Shown: positions 26,826-34,709 of the stretch, in pieces
Layout: each line of letters begins with the position of its first letter
Numbering within the stretch: position 1 is the stretch's first letter
Source of the DNA: Pirellulaceae bacterium
Lineage (GTDB): Bacteria; Planctomycetota; Planctomycetia; Pirellulales; Pirellulaceae
NCBI GenBank assembly: GCA_028280445.1
Contig: JANQLU010000073.1
Coordinates: 1 to 42,997, forward strand
DNA: 42,997 nucleotides
Direction: 5' to 3'
Position numbers and translations under genes: made by a program
The notes under the pieces: generated by a model
Told to the model about the DNA's origin: nothing
What the model saw: the letters and a program-made list of their open reading frames with translations, nothing else
Databases searched by the model: none

Positions 26826-27023
26826 CTACCCGCCGGTTTTGTCACCTTTGTTGTTGCCGTGCTCGTCGTAGCGCATAAACATAAAATAGATAAATGAAAA
26901 AATGACAATTGGAATCGACGTGTAAAAAATGGGATCGAGAAAGATTGCCATTCCGACACCAAAGCTGACGAGAATAACCCACACCCACCAGGTTTCGCGC
27001 CACATCCCCTTTAAACGTTCCAT
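26826..27023 (-). CDS. Small two-helix membrane protein
   Basis: From the ATG at 27023 the protein has 65 residues; a TTG at 27044 would overlap the upstream gene. Two hydrophobic helices are visible (WWVWVILVSFGVGMAIFL and IFYTSIPIVIFSFIYFMFM) with a hydrophilic C-terminal tail (RYDEHGNNKGDKTGG). It lies four bases after the stop of the LplT-Aas-like fusion, so it is almost surely co-transcribed and may be an accessory subunit of that lipid system. No family is recognised. Confidence 0.75.
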   Translation of the reverse strand: MERLKGMWRETWWVWVILVSFGVGMAIFLDPIFYTSIPIVIFSFIYFMFMRYDEHGNNKGDKTGG

Positions 27024-27027
27024 TGGA

Positions 27028-30000
27028 CTATTCTTTCGCAGCAAATTTTTCTAATGCAATATCTTTCAAGTTCTTCAAATCGAGTTTTCCCGAACCCAAC
27101 ATCGGCAACTGGTCGACTTCAACAAAACTATCCACCGACGGAATAAATATATTCGGCAGCCCTTCTTCGGACAGGCGTTTGGTCAATTCGCCGATCTCCT
27201 GATGGATGGGTTTATGCAGGACAATTAGACGCTCGCCTTTTTTGTTGTCCGGCACGGCAGTCACGGCCAATTTCATTTCGTCGATTTCGCCATCTTCGTC
27301 TTCGTCTTCACCGACAAAGCTGTTCAGCAACTCTTCGATGCGAACATGAGGCACCATTTCACCGCCGATTTTGGAAAATCGACTCATTCGGCCGGTGATT
27401 TGTATAAATCCATCTTTGTCGATCAAAGCCACATCACCCGTTTTGTACCAACCATCTTTGATGACTTCCGCCGTGGCGTCGGGTCGATTCAAGTAGCCTT
27501 TCATGACGTTAGGACCTGTGATCCACAACATTCCCGACTCTCCGACATTCAATTCAACGGTATCGTCATCCAGCGCCGTTATTTTTGCAGCAACATTGGG
27601 AATCGGGCGACCAACCGTTCCCTCTTTGTAATCGATCTGGAAATTATTGCGAGATCGTACAGGAGGAACATTGACCGAAACCAGCGGCGACAACTCGGTT
27701 GTTCCGTATCCTTCGACTGGACGCACGCCAAATTTTCGCTCAAACGAATCGCACAGATCCTTTGGCAATTTTTCGGCACCGGCTACGACAGTATTGATCG
27801 TTGCAAATTCATCCCGATCGATCCGTCGAATATAAGACCGCAAAAACGTTGGCGTGCCTAACAATACGGTACCACCATAACGTTTGGTGAGTTTACCAAT
27901 CTGTTTCGCATCCAGCGGACTGAAATGATAAACTCCGGCGATGTTCAATCCCATGGCTCCCCACAGCGTGACGGTATAGCCGAACGAGTGGAAAAACGGC
28001 AAAATGCCAACCATCACATCTTTGGAGTTCAGATTCACCACTTCGCCGATCGCATCGACATTCGACGCCACATTCTGGTTGGTCAATACGACGCCTTTGG
28101 GAACTCCCGTCGAACCTGACGTAAAGATAATGGTCAACACGTCGTCAGGCTGTGCGTCGTTCAGCCCAAGTTTTTTTTCCAGCATCGCAGCCGGCATCAG
28201 GTAGCTTCCGACAATGCCTGCGACCTTGTCGCCCGTGGTCACTTTGTCTTTGAGTTCTTCGAGAAAGACGATTTCGGCGTCCAGCTCGTAATCAAATTTT
28301 TCCCATACTTTCTTGCTGGTCAAAACTTTTTTGATCCCTGCTTGCTTGATGCAGAAGTTCAAGATTTCGGAAGAAACCGTATAGTTCAAATTCACGGCAA
28401 CGCGATGATCCATGGCCAGCGCGATATTGACAGCGACACCTCCGAACGACGGCGGTAGCAGCACCCCCACATGGGATTCAGCCTGTCGATCGTCGAGGAT
28501 GTGTCGGGCCAGCAAACGACGCAAGATCAATGTTCGCATCAGAAACGCGCCACCTTTGGCATCCTGTCCCGTGGAACATCCAACTTTCAATTTGTTGCGA
28601 CGTTTTTTTGCATTGCGAATAAATTTTTGAACTGGGCTCACAAATGGGCTTTGTCGGTTGTTCACAGCAGTGGCTCCCAACTGTTGAACTTGTTGTCGAA
28701 CAAAATGAATTTCATCGGTTCGCTCAATCGGTTTACCAATATTAACAGTGATGTGGCGTCGAAATTTCTTAGGAATTCTGAGAATACTTCCACCATTGGC
28801 ATACGACAGATTACTGCCAAACATTTCATCGATATAGACTGGAATGATGGGAACAGGCGTTTTATCCAAAATCCGCATCAGTCCCGGTTTGAACGCCTGC
28901 ACATTCCCGCTTCGTGTAATTCCGCCTTCGGGAAAAATCCCGACCAGTTCTCCGCGCCCCAAAGCCTTTCTCGCATCACCGAGTGCTTTGGTAATCGATT
29001 TGGGCCCGCCTCCCATCAAGATCGTGCGGGAAAATTTTGCTAACCACCTGGTAATCGGATTCTTGAAATTTCCCGACCAGGCAATCATGCGGGTGGTGCG
29101 CGTCGTCATCAGCAAAAACAAAATGCCGTCGAACAAACTGACATGGTTGGAAACCAGCATCGCCCCGCCATTGGCTGGAATATTTTCGCGGCCCACGACT
29201 TTGATTCGATAAAATCCGCGGACCCCCCACCACAAGAAAATCCGGGCCATCGCGTGTTGCAAACGATAGACGGCGTAACACAAAATCGGCAACGTCATCA
29301 AGCACATTACCAAGAACACGTGCCGCGATGTCAGCAAAGGCAACTTGCCCGCCTGACGGTGTGTTTCTTTAACAACGCGGAGCGTCGTATCGTGTTCGCG
29401 TTTGGCGGCCTTGATTTGTTTGCGCGTCGCATCGTCGGAAACTTTTTCTGGTGGAAACAATCGATTCAGTTCGTTCAGCGGCAGTCGTGTGTTGTCCGCT
29501 TGTTCTTTTTCAACATGTTTCCATACCAGTGATGCCAACACGGTATTTCGGATCTGTTTGTCGTCAATCGCTTTCGTAAATTCATCGACACTTTGGCGGT
29601 CCGGATTGTACTGACTGACCAGCTCATCAAATTGGATCTGTTGCTCACTGCTCAACGATTTTTTTTGATAATTGTCTGGAATCCCGTCGAATTTGCCCTG
29701 GTGAAACGGCACCCGCATACCGGAAAACAAAACCGAAACCACCAGCATCCCGCCGAAAATCAGACAGTTGACGGCGGACAAAATCGACCCACGGCATTCC
29801 GCGGGACTTTTATGCTGCAGGTAGGACGCCATCGGAATCTGGAAAAATCCGGCGCTAGCCCCCAAACAGACCAGCAGCGTACAGGCGATCACGAGTTTGT
29901 AATTGAAACCCGGTTCGGAACTGATGAAATGCGTTGGAGACAAAAACAGCAGGAAACAAAAAACGACGATGCCCAACGCGCCCCAGGGAACCAGTCCCAA

Positions 30001-30909
30001 TTCGATTCTGCCACCTGACAGAAAACCAGCCAAGACACTTCCCAAACCGACACCCAATACCAGCGAGATTAACAGCGGCGTTCGATGAGATTCTCGTAAT
30101 CCACCGCTTTCGTCGGCAAACTGATCCACATTGATCTGCCCCAAAGCTGCGATGGTCCAATAAAAGATAATTCCTAGCGCCACGACAAATAGCGCCTTGT
30201 TGGCAAACAGCCGTTTTTGGTCACGAACCATTTCCGAAATCATGGTGATCGGAAATTTCAATTCCGGATTCTGCGCTTTTCGCGGTATCAGGAACAAACT
30301 GGTGATCGTTCCCATCACTGCCAATCCGATCAACACGAGCGCGGGAAGCCATTGATATTGCTCTACGCCTTTGTCGCCGGTCAGATCGCTGATCCAGCCG
30401 CCGATGCCCATTCCCATAATGGTGGCCGCCAGCGACGACAGATTGAAAAAGCCATTGGCTTTGGAAATTTTGTCTTGTCCCATCATCTCGGGAATCGCAC
30501 CGACTTTTGACGGAGCAAACAGAGCGCTTTGTGCACCCATCATAAACACCGTCACCAACAGGAAATTGAACTGTTGGAGAAAAATAGCGAGGACCCCGAG
30601 CGCCATGATCACGATTTCCAGGATCTTGCAACCGATAATCACGTCGCGTTTTCGATAGCGATCGGCAAGGAAACCGGCGGGAGCAGCAAACAAGATAAAC
30701 GGCAAAACAAAACAAGCCGTTCCAAACATCAACACCATGCCCTGGTTTTCAGAGCTGTAATAATCTTTACCGATGCCAATGGCCAGCCAGCGAAAGACAT
30801 TGTCGTTAAAGGCGGTTAAAAAGTTTGTCCACAACAAACTTTGAAAACTCGGCGACAACAGGCTTTCGCTGGTCTCACTCGGTTGAATCGGTTGGATTTT
30901 TTTAGCCAT
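27028..30909 (-). CDS. aas: LplT-PlsC-Aas fusion: lysophospholipid transporter, acyltransferase and acyl-ACP/CoA synthetase
   Basis: From the ATG at 30909 the protein has 1293 residues; a TTG at 30921 adds four. Three modules are visible. Residues 20-550 are an MFS-type transporter like LplT (WTNFLTAFNDNVFRWLAIGI). Residues 560-740 are a PlsC-type acyltransferase with NHVSLFDG (H-x4-D) and FPEGGITRSG. The rest is an AMP-forming synthetase with FTSGSTGVPKG (about 929-939) and KTGDVALID. In E. coli LplT and Aas are separate proteins that import lysophospholipids and reacylate them at the inner membrane; fusion is known in other bacteria. An unusual soluble insert of about 130 residues (397-526) interrupts the transporter before its last helix. 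All catalytic motifs are intact. Confidence 0.93.
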   Translation of the reverse strand: MAKKIQPIQPSETSESLLSPSFQSLLWTNFLTAFNDNVFRWLAIGIGKDYYSSENQGMVLMFGTACFVLPFILFAAPAGFLADRYRKRDVIIGCKILEIVIMALGVLAIFLQQFNFLLVTVFMMGAQSALFAPSKVGAIPEMMGQDKISKANGFFNLSSLAATIMGMGIGGWISDLTGDKGVEQYQWLPALVLIGLAVMGTITSLFLIPRKAQNPELKFPITMISEMVRDQKRLFANKALFVVALGIIFYWTIAALGQINVDQFADESGGLRESHRTPLLISLVLGVGLGSVLAGFLSGGRIELGLVPWGALGIVVFCFLLFLSPTHFISSEPGFNYKLVIACTLLVCLGASAGFFQIPMASYLQHKSPAECRGSILSAVNCLIFGGMLVVSVLFSGMRVPFHQGKFDGIPDNYQKKSLSSEQQIQFDELVSQYNPDRQSVDEFTKAIDDKQIRNTVLASLVWKHVEKEQADNTRLPLNELNRLFPPEKVSDDATRKQIKAAKREHDTTLRVVKETHRQAGKLPLLTSRHVFLVMCLMTLPILCYAVYRLQHAMARIFLWWGVRGFYRIKVVGRENIPANGGAMLVSNHVSLFDGILFLLMTTRTTRMIAWSGNFKNPITRWLAKFSRTILMGGGPKSITKALGDARKALGRGELVGIFPEGGITRSGNVQAFKPGLMRILDKTPVPIIPVYIDEMFGSNLSYANGGSILRIPKKFRRHITVNIGKPIERTDEIHFVRQQVQQLGATAVNNRQSPFVSPVQKFIRNAKKRRNKLKVGCSTGQDAKGGAFLMRTLILRRLLARHILDDRQAESHVGVLLPPSFGGVAVNIALAMDHRVAVNLNYTVSSEILNFCIKQAGIKKVLTSKKVWEKFDYELDAEIVFLEELKDKVTTGDKVAGIVGSYLMPAAMLEKKLGLNDAQPDDVLTIIFTSGSTGVPKGVVLTNQNVASNVDAIGEVVNLNSKDVMVGILPFFHSFGYTVTLWGAMGLNIAGVYHFSPLDAKQIGKLTKRYGGTVLLGTPTFLRSYIRRIDRDEFATINTVVAGAEKLPKDLCDSFERKFGVRPVEGYGTTELSPLVSVNVPPVRSRNNFQIDYKEGTVGRPIPNVAAKITALDDDTVELNVGESGMLWITGPNVMKGYLNRPDATAEVIKDGWYKTGDVALIDKDGFIQITGRMSRFSKIGGEMVPHVRIEELLNSFVGEDEDEDGEIDEMKLAVTAVPDNKKGERLIVLHKPIHQEIGELTKRLSEEGLPNIFIPSVDSFVEVDQLPMLGSGKLDLKNLKDIALEKFAAKE

Positions 30910-31254
30910 GCAGGTCGTCAATGTTATTTGTTACACCGGAAGCAGACGAAACGTGTGCCGAATCATACGCGAATTCCCCGTGATAGATGGCTAACATCAC
31001 GGCAATGTCGGTCTTTGCACGATTCGATCGCTTTCCAAGATAATCCATAACACCATTTCAACCTACACAGGTTGTCGTGTCTGGTCGCTGTAAAACCGAC
31101 ACAGTTGGCAAAAATCTAACGCTTTTGACGTTTCTCGACTGGCCCGGATCAAACGTTCGATGATAGAAGTGCCGTTCTTTGTTCGTTGAGAGTCTTGATC
31201 CAACAACCAACGAGTCATCCGTGAACAGCCGCTCCAAACAAATCGAGGTTCATC
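30910..31254. other. Divergent intergenic region before the 31255 gene
   Basis: The region separates the lipid-recycling gene from the plus-strand regulatory cluster. A 93-codon minus-strand frame (31063-31344) overlaps the start of the plus-strand gene, lacks family features, and is not accepted. No repeat of families A to C is seen. Promoters for both directions must lie here, but I cannot place them. GAGG at 31245-31248 serves the GTG start at 31255. Confidence 0.45.
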
Positions 31255-31623
31255 GTGAATCGTGTTCAATTCATGACACTGGGCTTGGTCCTGGTGTTTA
31301 TTGGTACGCAACTCTATTTTGTCGACACGTACGTGTTGACTCACAAAGCCAGCAAACTTGCCGGCCAGTCAGCTTCGAAAACCTATGACCAGGCGGCCGG
31401 TGCTGCCCAGAATTTTTACAATCAAAACGGTTATCAAAATCAATCGGGCACGTTTCAGCCCTATATGCAAACTGGCTACTCCAACTCGCTCGCCGATTCC
31501 ATGCTACCGAGAAAGCGGATCACACCGCCCAAATGGATTTGTTGGCCCATATTTTTCCTCGGAGCAGTATTTTTTCTGCACGGTATCGCGTTGCCAGCGG
31601 GCGGCGGCGGGTCCTCGGATTAA
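31255..31623 (+). CDS. Small membrane protein of unknown function
   Basis: A 122-residue protein with two membrane helices (FMTLGLVLVFIGTQLYFV near 6-24 and WPIFFLGAVFFLHGIALPAG near 97-115). Between them is a hydrophilic, Gln/Asn/Tyr-rich stretch of about 70 residues (QNFYNQNGYQNQSGTFQPYM), probably exposed on one side of the membrane. The GTG start at 31255 has GAGG seven bases upstream. No known family is recognised. It precedes the STAS gene by 94 bases on the same strand; a functional link is possible but unproven. Confidence 0.75.
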   Translation: MNRVQFMTLGLVLVFIGTQLYFVDTYVLTHKASKLAGQSASKTYDQAAGAAQNFYNQNGYQNQSGTFQPYMQTGYSNSLADSMLPRKRITPPKWICWPIFFLGAVFFLHGIALPAGGGGSSD

Positions 31624-31717
31624 TCGTGTCGATGATAGAGGGAGCAGACTTTCTTCAAGTCTGTTCGAAGCTTAAAATACGGAATATTTGCTCAACCTCT
31701 TTTTTGATTAGTCCAGC

Positions 31718-32077
31718 ATGTCAGAATTCGAAAGTATTACCACGTCCCAAATCGATGACATTACGATCGTCAGTTTTAACGATCACAAAGTCATGGACCC
31801 CGCCAGAATTCAAATTCTCGGCGAAGAACTGCTTTCGTTAGTCGATCCTAAAGATCCGTCGAAAATACTGATCAACCTGGACAACGTTCGTTTTCTGTCA
31901 AGCGCTGCCATTAACAAATTGATCGTGATTGACAAACGACTGAAATCGGTGGGTGGTTCTCTCAAGTTATGCGCCGTGAGTTCACAAGTCAGCGAAGTGT
32001 TCGCCATCACTCATCTCGATAGTGTTTTCGAAATTTGTAATTCGCAACGTGATGCGTTAGAGTCGTTTGCTGGGTAA
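31718..32077 (+). CDS. STAS-domain anti-sigma-factor antagonist (RsbV/SpoIIAA-like)
   Basis: A 119-residue single STAS domain. The order is strand ITIVSFNDHKVMD, helix, strand KILINLDNVRFLSSAAINKL, then ALESF at the end. By position, Ser62 in FLSSAAI aligns with the serine phosphorylated in SpoIIAA; the nearby Ser61 replaces the usual Asp. In partner switching, the unphosphorylated form releases a sigma factor or other target from an RsbW-type kinase. The gene for such a kinase follows 22 bases downstream. No phosphatase (RsbU/SpoIIE type) is in the window. Confidence 0.9.
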   Translation: MSEFESITTSQIDDITIVSFNDHKVMDPARIQILGEELLSLVDPKDPSKILINLDNVRFLSSAAINKLIVIDKRLKSVGGSLKLCAVSSQVSEVFAITHLDSVFEICNSQRDALESFAG

Positions 32078-32099
32078 CGTTTGACTGCAGGTAGATTCG

Positions 32100-32513
32100 A
32101 TGCAATGGGCTTGGACTTACGACGAAAAAATAGCAAGCCGTGTTCAAGCGGGCGTTGATGTCATTCGAACTTTGATTGAACACCTGGAATCCAGTGGCTG
32201 GCCGCCCAAACATGTGTTCGGCGTGCACATGTCGATGGAAGAAGCGGTGATGAACGCTATCAAACACGGCAACCAACGTGACGAATCAAAACAAGTTCAC
32301 GTCATTATGAAAACCAACGAAGAAAGTTTGTACATTAAAGTCACCGACCAGGGAGACGGATTTCGCCCCGCGGACGTTCCAGATTGTACGGCGGACGAAA
32401 ATCTGGAAAAAACCAGCGGACGCGGGTTGTTGTTGATGAAAAATTATATGGACTCGGTCCAATACAACGAAAAAGGAAATTCGGTCGAAATGATAAAAAC
32501 GAAATCCAATTAG
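32100..32513 (+). CDS. RsbW/SpoIIAB-like ATP-binding anti-sigma factor
   Basis: A 137-residue GHKL ATPase domain. The N-box is SMEEAVMNAIKHG (45-57, Glu48 and Asn52), the G1 box DQGDGF (83-88), and the G2 box SGRGLLLM (106-113). Such proteins are serine kinases for their STAS antagonist and hold a partner, classically a sigma factor, until released. It is translated from an ATG with AGGTAG upstream, just after the STAS gene. The target is not obvious here; the only sigma factor in the window (8344-8925) is 23 kb away and is more likely paired with its adjacent kinase. Confidence 0.9.
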   Translation: MQWAWTYDEKIASRVQAGVDVIRTLIEHLESSGWPPKHVFGVHMSMEEAVMNAIKHGNQRDESKQVHVIMKTNEESLYIKVTDQGDGFRPADVPDCTADENLEKTSGRGLLLMKNYMDSVQYNEKGNSVEMIKTKSN

Positions 32514-32550
32514 CGGCTTCCCCGCCAACTAAAGTCCGAAAGGATTTGCT

Positions 32551-33135
32551 GTGAATGATCCTTACCTGATCGCTATCGTCATATGCGTGCTACTGATTGT
32601 GTTGCTCGGCATCGTTTTTTTTCTTGTGCAGCGCGCAAAACAGAAAACCATCGCAACCGCAATCAGCGGGCAATCCAACGACCTGTCAATCGACGTGACC
32701 CAACTGGATGCCAATCCGCCGACCGGCATGCCGCCAAAACTTCAATTGGTCGGTGTCGATTCAAAACTTGTCGTACTGGTTCTCGCACCGCGGGGAAACA
32801 GTGTTCAATTCCCATCGTCTGATGAACTGCATTCGTTGGTCGATCGAATCAGCCCCGGGTTCTCAAAAGTGCTCGATGTTCATCAACCCGTTTTCCGACG
32901 TTGGCCGGTGCAGATGAGTTTCGAAGGTTTCACTAATGCATTTGCCTACAATATGAAATTGCCAGGAGACAGTGGCAAAGGGACTCCCTGGTCAACTTTG
33001 GTCGGTCGCATTACCGTTCCGGGCGGACAGCTTTTCGTCGGCCTGGTTTGTCTCAGCAGTACACCAAATGAAATGGGGCAGATAATTGTGGAACATGAAG
33101 GGAAATGGACCGATTCCCTGCGGGCCATTGGTTGA
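32551..33135 (+). CDS. Membrane-anchored protein of unknown function
   Basis: A 194-residue protein with an N-terminal membrane anchor (LIAIVICVLLIVLLGIVFFL, residues 6-25) and one soluble domain of about 150 residues of mixed strands and helices (LQLVGVDSKLVVLVLAPRG, FRRWPVQMSFEGFTNAFAYN, GGQLFVGLVCLSSTPNEMG). The GTG start has GAAAGGA upstream. It lies 37 bases after the HATPase gene and its stop is two bases before the glycerate kinase start, so it belongs to that operon. No family is recognised. Confidence 0.8.
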   Translation: MNDPYLIAIVICVLLIVLLGIVFFLVQRAKQKTIATAISGQSNDLSIDVTQLDANPPTGMPPKLQLVGVDSKLVVLVLAPRGNSVQFPSSDELHSLVDRISPGFSKVLDVHQPVFRRWPVQMSFEGFTNAFAYNMKLPGDSGKGTPWSTLVGRITVPGGQLFVGLVCLSSTPNEMGQIIVEHEGKWTDSLRAIG

Positions 33136-33137
33136 CC

Positions 33138-34514
33138 ATGACGCCCAATCAACCGACGACCGACGCCAATGCCATTTGGCATGCTGCTGTGAAATCCGTT
33201 CATGCGACGGAACTGGTTCGTCACAGCGTCCGCGCAACCGCCGACAAAATCACCTTTTCCGCTCGCAATCAACAAGTCGAATTTCAACGGGATTTGATTC
33301 ACCGCATTTGCGTTGTCGGGGCGGGGAAAGCGGCGGCCGCGATGGCGATCGGCTTGGAACATGTGTTACTGGAATTCGTTCCCAAAGACCGCGTGTCGGG
33401 AATCGTCAACACTACCGATGAGCAAGCCGTCGAACTTGAGCGAGAACTTTCGTCTATCCAGTTGCGCGGCGTCAGACCTGCCGGTGACAATTCGCCACGC
33501 GAAAGAACGGTTACGGCCACCCATGAAATCATAAACCTCGTTGCTGGTCTCCAGGCGAACGACCTGTGCATCGTTTTGTTATCCGGAGGCGGTTCCGCGA
33601 TGCTTTCTGCACCCGTTCCGCCAATCACGGTTCAGGAAAAATCGCAACTGGCTCAAAAAATGTTTTCCCGAGGTGGAAACATCCTGCAAGTCAATCGTGT
33701 GCGACAACATCTCAGCGATGTCAAAGGAGGCGGACTGCTGCGCGAATGTCGCGCTGGCAATCTGTTGACACTAACAATCTCCGATGTGATTGGTAATCCA
33801 CTCGACATCATCGCATCGGGGCCCACAATTCCCGCCACTGGTGACCCGGCCGACGCGATCAAAATCCTTCGCCAATTCGAGCTGTGGGATGAAACTCCCA
33901 AGTCCATCAAACAACGACTCGAACAGGAAATCGTTACGACACCTACCGCGACCGAGCAACATCTAGTATTGGCGGACAACACAACGGCCGTGATGGCGGC
34001 AGCAGCGCATGCTGCAAAACTGGGATATAAAAATGAAATCCAACTCGCTACGACAGAGCCGCTGGACGCCAATCAACTAGGTCAACAACTGGCCGATCGA
34101 ATTAACACGTTGATGCGAACGGCAACCACGGACAACTATTGCTTGACGATGGGTAGCGAAACGACTGTCAGGATTTGTGATTCGCCTGGAATTGGTGGGC
34201 GGAATCAGCAAATTGTTTTGTCGGCGCTGGCCAATCTTGATCAAGAATTAATAAAGCGGTCGACGGCCGAATTTTGCATCCTTTCAGGCGGCACGGACGG
34301 TGAAGATGGGCCAACTCAATTCGCTGGTGCTTGGATTGATAATGAAACTGCCATCAAAGCTTTCCAACGGGATGATCTCACCCGTAGCTTGGAAAAAAAT
34401 GACTCAAATACGTTTTTAAAATCGTTCAATTGCCTGCTAAAAACTGGCCCCACGGGCACAAATGTCTGTGACGTGCAGGTTGTCACCTTTGTTCAAAAAT
34501 CCGCCATAGATTGA
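33138..34514 (+). CDS. D-glycerate 2-kinase (DUF4147/MOFRL, TtuD/GckA type)
   Basis: From the ATG at 33138 the enzyme has 458 residues; an ATG at 33105 would overlap the previous gene by 31 bases. Landmarks of the DUF4147 glycerate kinase are ICVVGAGKAAAAMAIGLEHV near the N-terminus, LLSGGGSAMLSAPVPPIT, VNRVRQHLSDVKGGGLLREC, TISDVIGNPLDIIASGPT, and the MOFRL-like end GGRNQQIVLSALA and LSGGTDGEDGPT. It phosphorylates D-glycerate to 2-phosphoglycerate, which enolase turns into PEP. It follows the partner-switching pair and membrane protein in one operon, an unexpected setting for a metabolic kinase. PPDK follows 195 bases later. Confidence 0.92.
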   Translation: MTPNQPTTDANAIWHAAVKSVHATELVRHSVRATADKITFSARNQQVEFQRDLIHRICVVGAGKAAAAMAIGLEHVLLEFVPKDRVSGIVNTTDEQAVELERELSSIQLRGVRPAGDNSPRERTVTATHEIINLVAGLQANDLCIVLLSGGGSAMLSAPVPPITVQEKSQLAQKMFSRGGNILQVNRVRQHLSDVKGGGLLRECRAGNLLTLTISDVIGNPLDIIASGPTIPATGDPADAIKILRQFELWDETPKSIKQRLEQEIVTTPTATEQHLVLADNTTAVMAAAAHAAKLGYKNEIQLATTEPLDANQLGQQLADRINTLMRTATTDNYCLTMGSETTVRICDSPGIGGRNQQIVLSALANLDQELIKRSTAEFCILSGGTDGEDGPTQFAGAWIDNETAIKAFQRDDLTRSLEKNDSNTFLKSFNCLLKTGPTGTNVCDVQVVTFVQKSAID

Positions 34515-34563
34515 CCGAAAACAGCAATAATGATAGATTTTTCGTTGTAAAAAGTTTCTTTCA

Positions 34564-34578
34564 GACTCAACCTGAGTC
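34564..34578. promoter_or_regulatory. Possible operator upstream of ppdK
   Basis: GACTCAACCTGAGTC is a perfect six-base inverted repeat with a 3-nt centre, about 130 bases before the ppdK start. The symmetry suits a dimeric regulator. It is short, and no second copy was found in the window, so chance is possible. Confidence 0.3.
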
Positions 34579-34709
34579 ACAGATCACACACGGCGGATCA
34601 TCAATAACCATACAAATCCTGCGCCGCTAAAACCATTAGCAGCATGTAATTCCGAGCCGTCAGCGGGTTAGTCTTAGCAAAAATTTCTTTAGTAGGTAGT
34701 GACAAAAAA

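Noticed and set aside
28471..29043. 190-codon plus-strand open frame
   Set aside because: Antisense to the acyltransferase part of the lipid fusion, with no motif.
31063..31344. 93-codon minus-strand open frame
   Set aside because: Overlaps the better supported membrane protein at 31255 and the upstream region; no hydrophobic or family signal. A shorter version ending CQLCRFYSDQTRQPV cannot be fully excluded.
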